Shown here: in pieces, positions 1 to 8,706 of the stretch
Position numbering within the stretch: the stretch's first letter is position 1
How the letters are laid out: every line of letters starts with the position of its first letter
DNA from: Bacteroidota bacterium
Lineage (GTDB): Bacteria; Bacteroidota; Bacteroidia; Bacteroidales; Paludibacteraceae
Assembly (NCBI GenBank): GCA_017860295.1
Contig: JAFNAS010000001.1
Span: 186,001 to 250,000, forward strand
Reading direction: 5' to 3'
DNA length: 64,000 nt
The notes under the pieces: generated by a model
Database searches by the model: none
Seen by the model: the letters and a program-made list of their open reading frames with translations, nothing else
Told to the model about the DNA's origin: nothing
Program-made: the position numbers and the translations under genes

Positions 1-639
1 GAAGATGTGCGCAATGCGCTGGCGGCGGTTTGTGGCGGCCAGTTCGTAAATCTCGGTATCGTTGTGTGTCAGCGTAAAGTGATGCTCCGGGTATACCAAT
101 GCAATCCGGATAAACTCCGTGATGATATGGCGTAGTTCCGTTTCGTTCGATTTGAGAAATTTCCGGCGCGCAGGGACATTAAAAAACAGGTTCTTGATAA
201 AGAAAGAGGTGCCTGCCGGGCAATTCGAGGGCAGTTGGCTTTCGACCTGCGAACCGGCAATGCAAATCACCGTACCCAGTTCGTCCTCGGGGCGACGTGT
301 CCGGAGTTCTACCTGTGCCACAGCTGCAACCGAAGCCAGCGCTTCGCCACGAAAGCCCATGGTATGGAGTGCGAAAAGGTCGGCTGCCGATTTGATTTTG
401 GAGGTGGCATGCCGTTCGAATGCCATCCGCGCATCTGTCTCCGACATCCCCTTGCCATCGTCGGTTACCTGAATCAGAGTACGACCGGCATCTTTCAGTA
501 TTACCTGTATGTTGCGGGCACCGGCGTCGATGGCATTCTCTACCAACTCTTTGATGACTGAAGCCGGGCGTTGAATGACCTCGCCAGCCGCAATCTGGTT
601 GGCAACCGAATCGGGTAAAAGGTGGATAATGTCGTTCAT
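1..639 (-). CDS. mutL: DNA mismatch repair protein MutL, N-terminal part (cut by window edge)
   Basis: The first 213 codons of MutL, running leftward off the window. The start codon is the ATG complementary to 637-639, and the protein opens [20 protein letters not shown]. The GHKL ATPase motifs are visible: the ENAIDAGA helix near residues 35-42, DDGKGM near 58-63, and the ATSKI...TMGFRGEAL lid region near 74-100. MutL couples MutS mismatch recognition to strand incision and excision. A TACCTTTG -7 box at 697-704 on the minus strand is its likely promoter. The C-terminal dimerisation and endonuclease domain lies outside the window, so whether this is an endonuclease-type MutL cannot be told. 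Confidence 0.96.
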   Translation of the reverse strand, partial: MNDIIHLLPDSVANQIAAGEVIQRPASVIKELVENAIDAGARNIQVILKDAGRTLIQVTDDGKGMSETDARMAFERHATSKIKSAADLFALHTMGFRGEALASVAAVAQVELRTRRPEDELGTVICIAGSQVESQLPSNCPAGTSFFIKNLFFNVPARRKFLKSNETELRHIITEFIRIALVYPEHHFTLTHNDTEIYELAATNRRQRIAHIF

Positions 640-696
640 CAATCGGCTGATAAATAGACGGGTTTAGCTATATATTCTGTTTTTTTGAAAACGCTG

Positions 697-704
697 CAAA
701 GGTA
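697..704 (-). promoter_or_regulatory. -7 box upstream of mutL
   Basis: TACCTTTG on the minus strand fits the Bacteroidota TAnnTTTG -7 consensus and lies 58 bp upstream of the mutL ATG. Confidence 0.55.
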
Positions 705-749
705 GCTAAAATTTGAATAGGATATTAAGGTCGCTACTCTGCGGATAAT

Positions 750-800
750 AAAAGAAGCATAAAAACAATTACCGAAAATAACTGTATTTATGCTTCTTTT
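750..800 (-). terminator. Hairpin between tRNA-Glu and mutL
   Basis: A 14-bp perfect inverted repeat (AAAAGAAGCATAAA with TTTATGCTTCTTTT) with a 23-nt loop that can pair further. It lies just downstream of the leftward tRNA gene. The T-rich distal arm on the minus strand suits an intrinsic terminator for the tRNA transcript. Confidence 0.6.
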
Positions 801-813
801 GAAAAGGAAAAAG

Positions 814-886
814 TAGCGGAGTCGGGAATCGAACCCGGGTCTCAACCGTGAGAGGGTTGCGTGCTGGGCCACTACACTACACCGCC
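814..886 (-). tRNA. tRNA-Glu (anticodon CTC)
   Basis: A 73-nt cloverleaf. The acceptor stem starts GGCGGTG. The D-stem is GTGT/GCAC with a GG-containing loop. The anticodon stem CAACC/GGTTG closes the loop CTCTCAC (anticodon CTC, reads GAG), and the T-arm carries TTCGATT. No CCA is encoded. Two imperfections are visible: a U-U opposition at acceptor pair 6-67 and a C-A opposition at the outer T-stem pair. A -7 box lies at 903-910 and a terminator-like hairpin follows. Confidence 0.8.
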
Positions 887-902
887 AGTTGATTTGAGAG
901 TG

Positions 903-910
903 CAAAGGTA
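903..910 (-). promoter_or_regulatory. -7 box for tRNA-Glu
   Basis: TACCTTTG on the minus strand, 16 bp before the mature tRNA 5' end. A CAA (TTG on the minus strand) lies about 20 bp further upstream as a -33 candidate. Confidence 0.6.
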
Positions 911-1002
911 TGTTTCCTTTCTAAGTTTTCCAATTTTTTTTCGTCTATTTTTTATGCTGAAATTCCGGGCTCCGGAATCAGGGCGTAATTAGGCGATTTT
1001 TG

Positions 1003-1010
1003 TATCTTTG
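1003..1010 (+). promoter_or_regulatory. -7 box of mfd, almost abutting the start codon
   Basis: TATCTTTG ends only 8 nt before the ATG at 1019. With the usual Bacteroidota spacing, the transcript would start within a few bases of the start codon. Confidence 0.6.
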
Positions 1011-1018
1011 CACCACTT

Positions 1019-4000
1019 ATGGAACTGTCTGAATTTCTATCATATTATGCCACTCATCCGCAGTTGGCAGCGATAGAGAAATGGAGCACATCAGGCGTGC
1101 CCAACCTACAAATCGGGGGATTACTCGGTTCAGCACGGGCGCTTGTTGTGGCTTCTCTCTATTTTAAACGCCCCTTCCATGCCTTGATGGTGCTCGATGA
1201 TGCAGAGGAAGCCGGCTATTTATACCACGATCTGGTGCAGCTTTTGGGTAACGAACCGGTCTATTTTTTGCCGTCGTCCTACAAAACAGGTGTTAAATAC
1301 GGACAAATAGACTCGGCTAACGAAATACTCCGTACAGAAGTGCTTAATTATGCCGCCCGGAAAGAACCCGGAATTATTGTAACCTATCCCGACGCGCTGA
1401 TTGAGAAGGTAATTGCCAATAGCGCTCTGAATGATTGTACATTGACTCTGCATACCGGTGAACGGGTTAACACCGATTTTGTGATCAGCGTATTGATCGA
1501 ATACGGTTTTTCGCGTGTTGATTTTGTGTACGAACCGGGTCAATTTTCGGTGCGCGGAAGCATTATCGATGTGTTTTCTTTTTCGTTCGAATATCCGTAT
1601 CGTATCGACTTTTTCGGCGACGAGGTGGAAACGATCCGTACGTTCGACATTGAAACCCAGCTCTCTAAAGAGACGAGAAGCGAGGTCTCCATTGTGTCTG
1701 ACCTGAAACAGCAGGATGCTATCGGCAAAGTGTCGATGCTCGAGTTTATCTCTCCCGAAACGTTGTTGCTCTTTACCGATTTTCGATTTGCCTGCAATCG
1801 GTTGTCGGATCTCTACGACGAAATGCTGGTGAAAGCGAACGATAGCAAAGAAAACGTTCCCAATCTGGAGCAGACGTTAATGACGTCAGATCTCTTTCTG
1901 GAGCAGGCCGCCGCTTTCCGGAAAATGGAATTCGGTAAGAAAGCGGTTTTCTCCGACAACGAGAAGATTGAATTCAGTACGTCGATCCAGCCGTTGTTTC
2001 ACAAAAACTTCGATCTGGTGGGGCAGAGCTTTATTCAATCGTTGAAGGAGGGGTACCGCATCTATATATTGAGCGACAGCAAGAAACAGACCGACCGTAT
2101 TGCCGGAATTTTTCACGACCGGGGCGATGAAATTGCATTTACACCGGTGCTGAAAACGCTCCACGAAGGATTTGTCGATCATGACCTGAGACTTTGTTGC
2201 TATACCGATCACCAGATTTTCGACCGCTACCACAAATATTCGCTCCGTTCCGACAGCGCGCGTGCAGGCAAGGTGGTGATGACGCTCAAAGAGCTTAATC
2301 AGCTCAATCAAGGTGACTACGTGGTGCATGTCGATCACGGCATCGGGCGCTTTGCAGGCCTGTTTACAATGGATGTGAACGGTAAAAAGCAGGAGGTCAT
2401 CAAGCTTGTCTATAAAGACGATGATATTATTTTTGTCAGCATTCACGCTCTTCACCGTATTTCGAAATACAAGGGCAAAGAGGGCGAACCTCCGAAGATC
2501 AACAAACTCGGTACCGGGGCGTGGGAACGTCTGAAGGAGAAGACGAAGAAAAAGGTCAAGGACATTGCCCGCGAGTTGATTCAACTTTATGCCAAACGGC
2601 GTGCCGAAAAAGGGTTTCGCTATTCACCAGATAGCTACCTTCAACACGAATTGGAAGCCTCTTTTCTTTACGAGGATACTCCTGATCAGAGTAAGGCGAC
2701 GACCGATATTAAGCAGGATATGGAGTCGGATTTGCCGATGGATCGGCTTGTGTGTGGCGATGTGGGTTTCGGAAAAACGGAGGTTGCCGTGCGCGCTGCA
2801 TTCAAGGCAGCAACTGACGGAAAACAGGTGGCTGTGCTGGTTCCTACCACCGTATTGGCTCTTCAGCATTTCCGCACTTTCAGCGAGCGATTGAAAGATT
2901 TGCCTTGTACGGTCGATTACCTGAGCCGTGCCCGCACAGCTGCCGATACCAAAACGATTTTAGCCCGATTGAAAGAGGGTAAAATCGACATTCTGATCGG
3001 TACGCACAAGCTGATCGGCAAAAATGTGCAGTTCAAAGACCTGGGTTTGCTGATTGTAGACGAAGAGCAGAAATTCGGTGTCTCGGTGAAGGAAAAACTG
3101 CGTCAGATAAAGGTGAACGTGGATACGATGACCATGACTGCGACCCCTATTCCCCGTACCTTGCAGTTTTCGCTGATGGGGGCTCGCGATCTTTCCATTA
3201 TCAACACGCCGCCGCCTAACCGCTACCCGGTGCAGACGTCGCTCTATGAATTCAATGAAGATGTAATTCGCGAGGCGATTACCTTTGAGATGGAGCGTAA
3301 CGGTCAGGTGTTTTTTATCAACAACCGCATTCACAACATCTACGAGATGGAAGCGCTGGTCAAACGCCTGGTTCCCGGTGTGCGTGTAGTCGTCGGCCAC
3401 GGACAGATGCCTCCCGACAAATTAGAAAAGATTATTCTCGATTTTGTCGATTACGAATACGATGTGATGATTGCGACCTCTATTCTCGAATCGGGTATCG
3501 ATATGCCCAACGTCAACACAATCATTATCAACAGCGCGCATCAGTTCGGGCTGAGCGACCTGCACCAGTTGCGGGGGCGAGTGGGGCGTACCAACCGGAA
3601 AGCTTTTTGCTATTTGATGACCCCGCCGACCAACCTCATTACACCCGAAGCGCGTCGTCGCTTGCAGGCCATCGAAAATTTTGCCGATCTGGGTAGTGGA
3701 TTCAATATTGCCATGCAGGACCTCGACATCCGTGGAGCAGGTAATATGTTAGGTGCTGAGCAAAGCGGTTTCATTGCGGAACTGGGTTACGAAACGTATC
3801 AGAAAATTCTGAACGAAGCGGTGCAGGAGTTGAGAGACGAAGAGTTTGCCGACCTTTACCGCGAAGTGGAAGCTGAAAAGGGTCCGAAAACAATAGAGTA
3901 TGTCACCGATTGCCAGATCGAATCCGATTTTGAACTTATGTTCCCGGTATCGTACATCGAGAGCATTCCCGAAAGGATGAACCTCTACCGCGAGCTCGAT

Positions 4001-4360
4001 AATATTACCAACGAACGTGATTTGAACGAATTTGAACAACGGTTGACCGATCGTTTCGGAAAAATTCCGCAGGAAGGCGAAGAGCTCATTCAGGTGGTGC
4101 GACTCCGTTGGCTGGCAAAAGAGTACGGTATCGAAAAGCTGGTTTTGAAAAACGAAAAGTGGATTGTCTATCTCGTCTCCAACCCTCAATCGCCTTATTA
4201 TAAATCGAATAACTTTGGAAAAGTACTGAACTATATGGCCAAATATCCACGCAAATGCCAGTTGAAAGAGAATAAAGGCAAACGTTCGGTAATTGTTGCT
4301 CCGGTACGCAGCGTGATGGAGGCTTACAACGTGATGACCACCATTGCACAGGGAGAATAA
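1019..4360 (+). CDS. mfd: Transcription-repair coupling factor Mfd
   Basis: A full-length 1113-residue Mfd. It removes RNA polymerase stalled at DNA lesions and recruits UvrA. The order of domains is typical: UvrB-like N-terminal part, RNA-polymerase-interacting (CarD-like) domain near residues 420-510 (GDYVVHVDHGIGRFAGL), then the RecG-like SF2 translocase with Walker A GDVGFGKTE near 580, DEEQ near 680, TATPIPRT and the QLRGRVGRT motif VI. The C-terminal TRCF domain follows. The ATG at 1019 is preceded by a -7 box at 1003-1010. It is monocistronic as far as can be seen; the next gene has its own promoter. Confidence 0.97.
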   Translation: MELSEFLSYYATHPQLAAIEKWSTSGVPNLQIGGLLGSARALVVASLYFKRPFHALMVLDDAEEAGYLYHDLVQLLGNEPVYFLPSSYKTGVKYGQIDSANEILRTEVLNYAARKEPGIIVTYPDALIEKVIANSALNDCTLTLHTGERVNTDFVISVLIEYGFSRVDFVYEPGQFSVRGSIIDVFSFSFEYPYRIDFFGDEVETIRTFDIETQLSKETRSEVSIVSDLKQQDAIGKVSMLEFISPETLLLFTDFRFACNRLSDLYDEMLVKANDSKENVPNLEQTLMTSDLFLEQAAAFRKMEFGKKAVFSDNEKIEFSTSIQPLFHKNFDLVGQSFIQSLKEGYRIYILSDSKKQTDRIAGIFHDRGDEIAFTPVLKTLHEGFVDHDLRLCCYTDHQIFDRYHKYSLRSDSARAGKVVMTLKELNQLNQGDYVVHVDHGIGRFAGLFTMDVNGKKQEVIKLVYKDDDIIFVSIHALHRISKYKGKEGEPPKINKLGTGAWERLKEKTKKKVKDIARELIQLYAKRRAEKGFRYSPDSYLQHELEASFLYEDTPDQSKATTDIKQDMESDLPMDRLVCGDVGFGKTEVAVRAAFKAATDGKQVAVLVPTTVLALQHFRTFSERLKDLPCTVDYLSRARTAADTKTILARLKEGKIDILIGTHKLIGKNVQFKDLGLLIVDEEQKFGVSVKEKLRQIKVNVDTMTMTATPIPRTLQFSLMGARDLSIINTPPPNRYPVQTSLYEFNEDVIREAITFEMERNGQVFFINNRIHNIYEMEALVKRLVPGVRVVVGHGQMPPDKLEKIILDFVDYEYDVMIATSILESGIDMPNVNTIIINSAHQFGLSDLHQLRGRVGRTNRKAFCYLMTPPTNLITPEARRRLQAIENFADLGSGFNIAMQDLDIRGAGNMLGAEQSGFIAELGYETYQKILNEAVQELRDEEFADLYREVEAEKGPKTIEYVTDCQIESDFELMFPVSYIESIPERMNLYRELDNITNERDLNEFEQRLTDRFGKIPQEGEELIQVVRLRWLAKEYGIEKLVLKNEKWIVYLVSNPQSPYYKSNNFGKVLNYMAKYPRKCQLKENKGKRSVIVAPVRSVMEAYNVMTTIAQGE

Positions 4361-4383
4361 GACGGTTTTGGCGGATTTGAATG

Positions 4384-4391
4384 TATCTTTG
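4384..4391 (+). promoter_or_regulatory. -7 box upstream of the glutathione peroxidase-like gene
   Basis: TATCTTTG, 46 bp before the ATG at 4438. No clear TTTG was found at the ideal -33 distance. Confidence 0.55.
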
Positions 4392-4437
4392 TACTTCCGG
4401 TGTCAAAAACCGGTTAATTATTTAATTATATAACACT

Positions 4438-4992
4438 ATGAAAATAAGATATATTTCGATTCTTTTGCTCTTTGTTTTGAGCATGACAGAGGTGATTTAC
4501 GCGCAAGCCGCAAAACCAGTTTATCAGTTCAAAGTAACCGACCTGTATGGTAAAACTTTCGATTTTGCATCGCTGAAAGGGAAGAAAGTGATGATTGTAA
4601 ACACTGCTTCCAAATGCGGATTAACACCGCAGTACAAACTCTTGGAGGCGTTGTACGAGAAATACAAAGATCAGAATTTTGTCATCGTAGGTTTTCCGGC
4701 TAACAATTTTGCAGGGCAAGAGCCCGGAAGCAACAGCGAAATTGCCGAATTTTGTCAGCAAAACTATGGGGTCACTTTTCCGATGATGGAAAAAATATCG
4801 GTGAAGGGCAACGATCAGCATCCGATTTACAAATACCTGACAACAAAAGCAGAGAACGGTTTGCAGGATTCGGAAGTGCAGTGGAACTTTCAGAAGTACC
4901 TGATAGACGCCAACGGGTACGTAGTGAAAGTAATTCCACCGAGAACATTGCCGGATAGCCCTGAGATTATTAACTGGATAGAACAACCCTGA
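4438..4992 (+). CDS. Exported glutathione peroxidase-family protein (BsaA-like)
   Basis: 184 residues with a Sec signal peptide (about residues 1-22, ending VIYAQA), so it should act in the periplasm. The thioredoxin-fold peroxidase core shows the peroxidatic Cys in NTASKCGLTPQ (about residue 60) and the conserved WNFQKYLID region. The segment that usually reads FPCNQFxGQEPG is FPANNFAGQEPG here, so the Cys often present there is replaced by Ala. A reducing partner such as thioredoxin is likely, but none is encoded nearby. The next gene starts 8 bp downstream and probably shares the transcript. Confidence 0.9.
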   Translation: MKIRYISILLLFVLSMTEVIYAQAAKPVYQFKVTDLYGKTFDFASLKGKKVMIVNTASKCGLTPQYKLLEALYEKYKDQNFVIVGFPANNFAGQEPGSNSEIAEFCQQNYGVTFPMMEKISVKGNDQHPIYKYLTTKAENGLQDSEVQWNFQKYLIDANGYVVKVIPPRTLPDSPEIINWIEQP

Positions 4993-5000
4993 ACAAGTGA

Positions 5001-5303
5001 ATGGCATCAGATAAGATAGAATGCGAGGCCGAGACGCTCCGTACAATGATCGGGATTTATTGCAAGCAAAAGCACAAGCAGTCTGAACTTTGTGATGCGT
5101 GCCGGTCGTTACTTACCTATGCGGAGCAACGGCTCTCGAAGTGCCCTTTTGCTCCCGATAAACCCTTTTGCAAGCACTGCACAATTCATTGTTATAAACC
5201 ACAAGCGAGAAAGGAAATTCGCCGGGTAATGCGTTATGCCAGTCCGCGAATGATTTTTCACTATCCCTGGTTGACAATCAAACATGTTCTGAAAATAGGT
5301 TAA
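5001..5303 (+). CDS. YgbA-type (nitrous-oxide-stimulated promoter family) protein
   Basis: 100 residues, rich in Cys: CDAC near residue 31, CPF near 50, and CKHCTIHCYKP near 58-68, ending in the YASPRMIFHYPWLTIKHV block. This pattern matches the YgbA_NO family (enterobacterial YgbA), whose members are linked to nitrosative-stress regulons. The Cys clusters suggest metal or Fe-S binding, which is inference. It starts 8 bp after the peroxidase-like gene, so the pair is probably one stress operon. Confidence 0.8.
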   Translation: MASDKIECEAETLRTMIGIYCKQKHKQSELCDACRSLLTYAEQRLSKCPFAPDKPFCKHCTIHCYKPQARKEIRRVMRYASPRMIFHYPWLTIKHVLKIG

Positions 5304-5333
5304 GTATTATTACACACGTAGGTTTTTATAAAA

Positions 5334-6560
5334 ATGCCCGACAAAACACTGATTTTACTTACAGACAGTTTCCCGTTTGGTTCCAAAGAGACTTTTCTGG
5401 AATCTGAAATGGTTTTCTTAGCCAGTAGATTCTCCTCTATTCATATTTTTCCATTACACGGAACCGAATCGTGTCGTCCGCAAGCAAGTCATGTGACGGT
5501 ACATGAACCGTTTTTGTCGTTTCATGCCAAAGATCAACGGAAATTACTCGCGGCCGGTCTGTTTAATCGTAGTCCCATTGCATTTATATGCAGGGAGTTT
5601 TTGTTGAAATCGGTATATAAACATCCGAAACAGATCCGTGTATGGCTTGCCGCTTTGTTGGTTTTCAGAGCCGCTTTTGCCAATAAAGAGAGGCTCTCCG
5701 AACTCAGCTCTTTACTGCACGAGAAATCCATTGTATACTCCTATTGGGGAGATAAACTTGCGGTACTGATTCCGTTTTTACGAAAAACGACACCGAGTTT
5801 TACCAGCATTGTGCGCTTTCACCGAACCGATTTGTACGAGGAGTTCAAGCATGGATATATTCCGTTTCGGTCGGTTCTGTTTCCTTCAATCGACCATTTT
5901 GTCTTTATTTCCGAGGATGGAAAGAGGTACCTGACTCGGAAATATTTGCAGTGGGTGTATAATCAGCATCTATTCCGATTGGGCGTTCCCGATCAGGGTG
6001 TCAATCCACAAGGAACGACGGATATGCTGCATTTGGTCAGCTGCTCGTATATGGTGCCTGTTAAACGCATTCCGTTGCTAATTGAAGCGTTGATGCGGCT
6101 GGATATCCTCGTGAAGTGGACACATATCGGCAGCGGTAGCCAGTGGAAAGAGATCAACCGGTTGATAAAAGAGTTGCCTCGGAATGTGGAGGCGGAGTTG
6201 AAAGGTGGCTTGACGAATAGCGAAGTGATAAACTACTATAAGCAAACGCCAATCGATCTTTTTATCAATGTCAGCGAGAGCGAAGGGGTGCCGGTGTCGA
6301 TTATGGAGGCGCTTTCTTTCGGGATCCCGGTTGTAGCTACCGATGCCGGAGGCACCGGCGAAATTGTGGATAATGCAGTAGGCTGTTTGTTGCCGGTCGC
6401 GACCAATGCACCTGATATTGCTTCGGCAATCAAAAACTTTTATATGCTAACCGACAAAGAGGCCTTGCGTCAGAATGCCCGCAAGCGATGGCTGGAGCGA
6501 TGCGATGCCGAACAGAACTACACTGCTTTTGCCGAATTTCTTCAAAACCTTACCGATTAA
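5334..6560 (+). CDS. GT4-type glycosyltransferase
   Basis: 408 residues with a GT-B fold layout. The C-terminal half has a VSCSYMVPVKRIPLLIEAL segment and the nucleotide-sugar signature SESEGVPVSIMEALSFGIPVVATDAGGTGEIV, with the conserved Glu pair, near residues 318-348. It is a retaining family-4 transferase, probably acting on a polysaccharide or glycolipid acceptor at the inner face of the membrane; the sugar is not predictable. It lies 30 bp after the YgbA-like gene and overlaps the opposing transferase gene by 4 bp at the stops. It is the only rightward gene of the polysaccharide locus. Confidence 0.88.
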   Translation: MPDKTLILLTDSFPFGSKETFLESEMVFLASRFSSIHIFPLHGTESCRPQASHVTVHEPFLSFHAKDQRKLLAAGLFNRSPIAFICREFLLKSVYKHPKQIRVWLAALLVFRAAFANKERLSELSSLLHEKSIVYSYWGDKLAVLIPFLRKTTPSFTSIVRFHRTDLYEEFKHGYIPFRSVLFPSIDHFVFISEDGKRYLTRKYLQWVYNQHLFRLGVPDQGVNPQGTTDMLHLVSCSYMVPVKRIPLLIEALMRLDILVKWTHIGSGSQWKEINRLIKELPRNVEAELKGGLTNSEVINYYKQTPIDLFINVSESEGVPVSIMEALSFGIPVVATDAGGTGEIVDNAVGCLLPVATNAPDIASAIKNFYMLTDKEALRQNARKRWLERCDAEQNYTAFAEFLQNLTD

Positions 6561-7576
6561 TTTCTTGAGTCAGTATTGCTTTTTATCAGCTGCTGTTTAA
6601 TAGACGTTGCCTTATCCAGTGCATTCGTCAGAAGATAAATCAGAAAAGCTTGTTTTTGCCTGATAAGCCGGTAAAGCAGGTTGTCGAAGGTCGACAGCCG
6701 GAGCACCTCACTGCTGTCGATAGAATCTATTTCAGGAAAGAGTTCGATGATGCGCTTTTGCAACTGCCGGTCGGCATGTTTCACATTGTTGATCTTGGTC
6801 ATGATCTTGAATGCACTAATCGACCGCGTATACTTGTCGCCATCTTCTACCGCACGAAAAAATGATTCCACTACTTCGATCGCTTCACACACATTGCGCA
6901 TAAATTTTTCATTGCAATTTTTCGTGTAAGCATTTTCGTTGAACTGAATATAGTGATACAACGGGACATCTATCTTCACAATTTTTTGAGCATGGTAGGC
7001 CAGGCGCGGTAACGTATGGTAATCTTCCAACACATTCACACCTTCTTTGCAGCGGATGTCATGTTCGCGGTAAAGAGCGGTTTTGATCAGCTTTCCGCAG
7101 TTGTATGATGGAGACTGGCTAGACAAAACAAGGTTGATATAAGCGGTTTTATCCTGACTGAATCGTACCTGCTGAATTACAGTTTCGCTTGCCCGTTCAC
7201 GAAATATGTCGGAGACCACGATGTCGGCATGTTCCTCTTCTGCTTTACGCAGCAGAATTTCAGCGCACTCTTTTTCGAGATAATCATCACTATCGACATG
7301 CAGAATATACTTTCCGGTGGCGTGCTCTATCAGCGTATTGCGTGCGGCAGCCAACCCCCGGTTACGATCCTGACGAAGGATGCTTACCCGGTCGGCTCTT
7401 TCGGGATAGCGTGCAATGACCGAACGCAGTATGTCGATAGAGTTGTCAGGGGAGCAGTCATCTAGAAAAATGTATTCGATATTCTTCAGGCTCTGCTCGA
7501 AGAGAGAAACAGAACACTTCTCTATAAACCGGACAACGTTATATACCGGAACTAAAATGGATACATCAGGACTCAT
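6557..7576 (-). CDS. GT2 family glycosyltransferase
   Basis: 339 residues, GT-A fold. The N-terminus reads SILVPVYNVVRFIEKC, with FLDDCSPDNS near 36-45, GLAAARNT near 77 and the metal-binding DSDD near 95-98, which is canonical for inverting family-2 transferases that extend polysaccharides. The C-terminal part is less conserved. The start overlaps the stop of the preceding CgeB-like gene by 4 bp, indicating translational coupling. It is the last gene of the leftward locus. Confidence 0.9.
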   Translation of the reverse strand: MSPDVSILVPVYNVVRFIEKCSVSLFEQSLKNIEYIFLDDCSPDNSIDILRSVIARYPERADRVSILRQDRNRGLAAARNTLIEHATGKYILHVDSDDYLEKECAEILLRKAEEEHADIVVSDIFRERASETVIQQVRFSQDKTAYINLVLSSQSPSYNCGKLIKTALYREHDIRCKEGVNVLEDYHTLPRLAYHAQKIVKIDVPLYHYIQFNENAYTKNCNEKFMRNVCEAIEVVESFFRAVEDGDKYTRSISAFKIMTKINNVKHADRQLQKRIIELFPEIDSIDSSEVLRLSTFDNLLYRLIRQKQAFLIYLLTNALDKATSIKQQLIKSNTDSRN

Positions 7577-8676
7577 AGCACTCCCAGAGTTTTGAAGGCG
7601 TTATTGAAACGGACACCCCATGTATGTTCTTCTTCGGCGCGTTTTCGCGCTTTTTGCTTCATCTCCATACGTAACCGGTCATTTCCCGGTCGGAGGTAAA
7701 ACTGTGCCTTCGATACAAATTCTTCATCGCTTTTACACAAAACGATCTCTTCGCCATCAGTAAAATATCCGGCGAGTTCTTCCACGTACGGGGCAATTTG
7801 CAGCCCACCACACATCGGTATTTCAAAGGTACGCAGATGCAGTTTGTGCACCGGATGCTTCAGATTGAAAGTATTTCGGAGCTCGGAGATGCCCAACGAC
7901 AACGCGTGATTTGAATAGACCGCGCTCATGTCGGCAAACGGCACCGAGTGTTTTAATTCCAGAAAACGGTTTCGGTCCAAACTATTTCCATGGGGAAACA
8001 ATTTGTTTTTGATGGTACCGGCAGCCACTTTTCGTCCGATAGAAAATTTGGAAAGATTCAGTAACAACGTCAGCGTCTCTTTGTGCGAGAGCGCTTTTGA
8101 CGCGCCACCGCCTTGGGCAAAAAAGGCATCCGAGTAAAGAGTAGTGGTTATGCCATTTTGTGTCAGCATATTGACCCGATTCACCCTGTCATCGTAAAGT
8201 GTACCGATAAATCCGATGGAATATATTTCAGTAGAATAGGATGGAATAAATTGATGCGAATTGGCTGCGTAGGGTTGAAAAATTATTTTGCATCCCCACT
8301 TCTCGAACAGGGGTTGTGTCTCCCACGAGGTTAACCATACTAAATCGAACAACGGAGCCATCTCCTGATGAATAAAAGGAGCGTGTAGGTTGTCAAAGCA
8401 AATCAGCAGCGACGGAATACCCATTTTCTTTACCTGCTGCATTGTCTCTTTATAAAGAAATTTGCGCGGAGCCGCATTCATAAAAAGATCAATGGAGTCT
8501 CTCTCTTTTTGAAGTACTACCGGTAACTGCTCGTTGGCCTCTTCAATTGTTCTATACGACAAAGGATTGAATACCCTGATGGTGTGCCCGGCTCTTTCCA
8601 GTTCATCAAAAATATGCACGCGTTGCCATTGAAGCATGTACGACGAAGTCTCAGGGAAAAAATAAAAAATATTCAT
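7573..8676 (-). CDS. CgeB-like glycosyltransferase (GT-B)
   Basis: 367 residues. The N-terminus MNIFYFFPETSSYMLQWQR begins a Rossmann-type domain. The C-terminal segment (HLRTFEIPMCGG, YFTDGEEIVLCKSDEEF, and a final KARKRAEEEHTWGVRF near residues 275-360) matches CgeB-type glycosyltransferases, which bind a nucleotide sugar through this C-terminal domain. Substrate and acceptor are unknown. It sits inside the leftward locus, 30 bp after the upstream GT2 gene. Confidence 0.82.
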   Translation of the reverse strand: MNIFYFFPETSSYMLQWQRVHIFDELERAGHTIRVFNPLSYRTIEEANEQLPVVLQKERDSIDLFMNAAPRKFLYKETMQQVKKMGIPSLLICFDNLHAPFIHQEMAPLFDLVWLTSWETQPLFEKWGCKIIFQPYAANSHQFIPSYSTEIYSIGFIGTLYDDRVNRVNMLTQNGITTTLYSDAFFAQGGGASKALSHKETLTLLLNLSKFSIGRKVAAGTIKNKLFPHGNSLDRNRFLELKHSVPFADMSAVYSNHALSLGISELRNTFNLKHPVHKLHLRTFEIPMCGGLQIAPYVEELAGYFTDGEEIVLCKSDEEFVSKAQFYLRPGNDRLRMEMKQKARKRAEEEHTWGVRFNNAFKTLGVL

Positions 8677-8706
8677 TTACTGAAATTTACAAACATTCAA
8701 TAGTCA

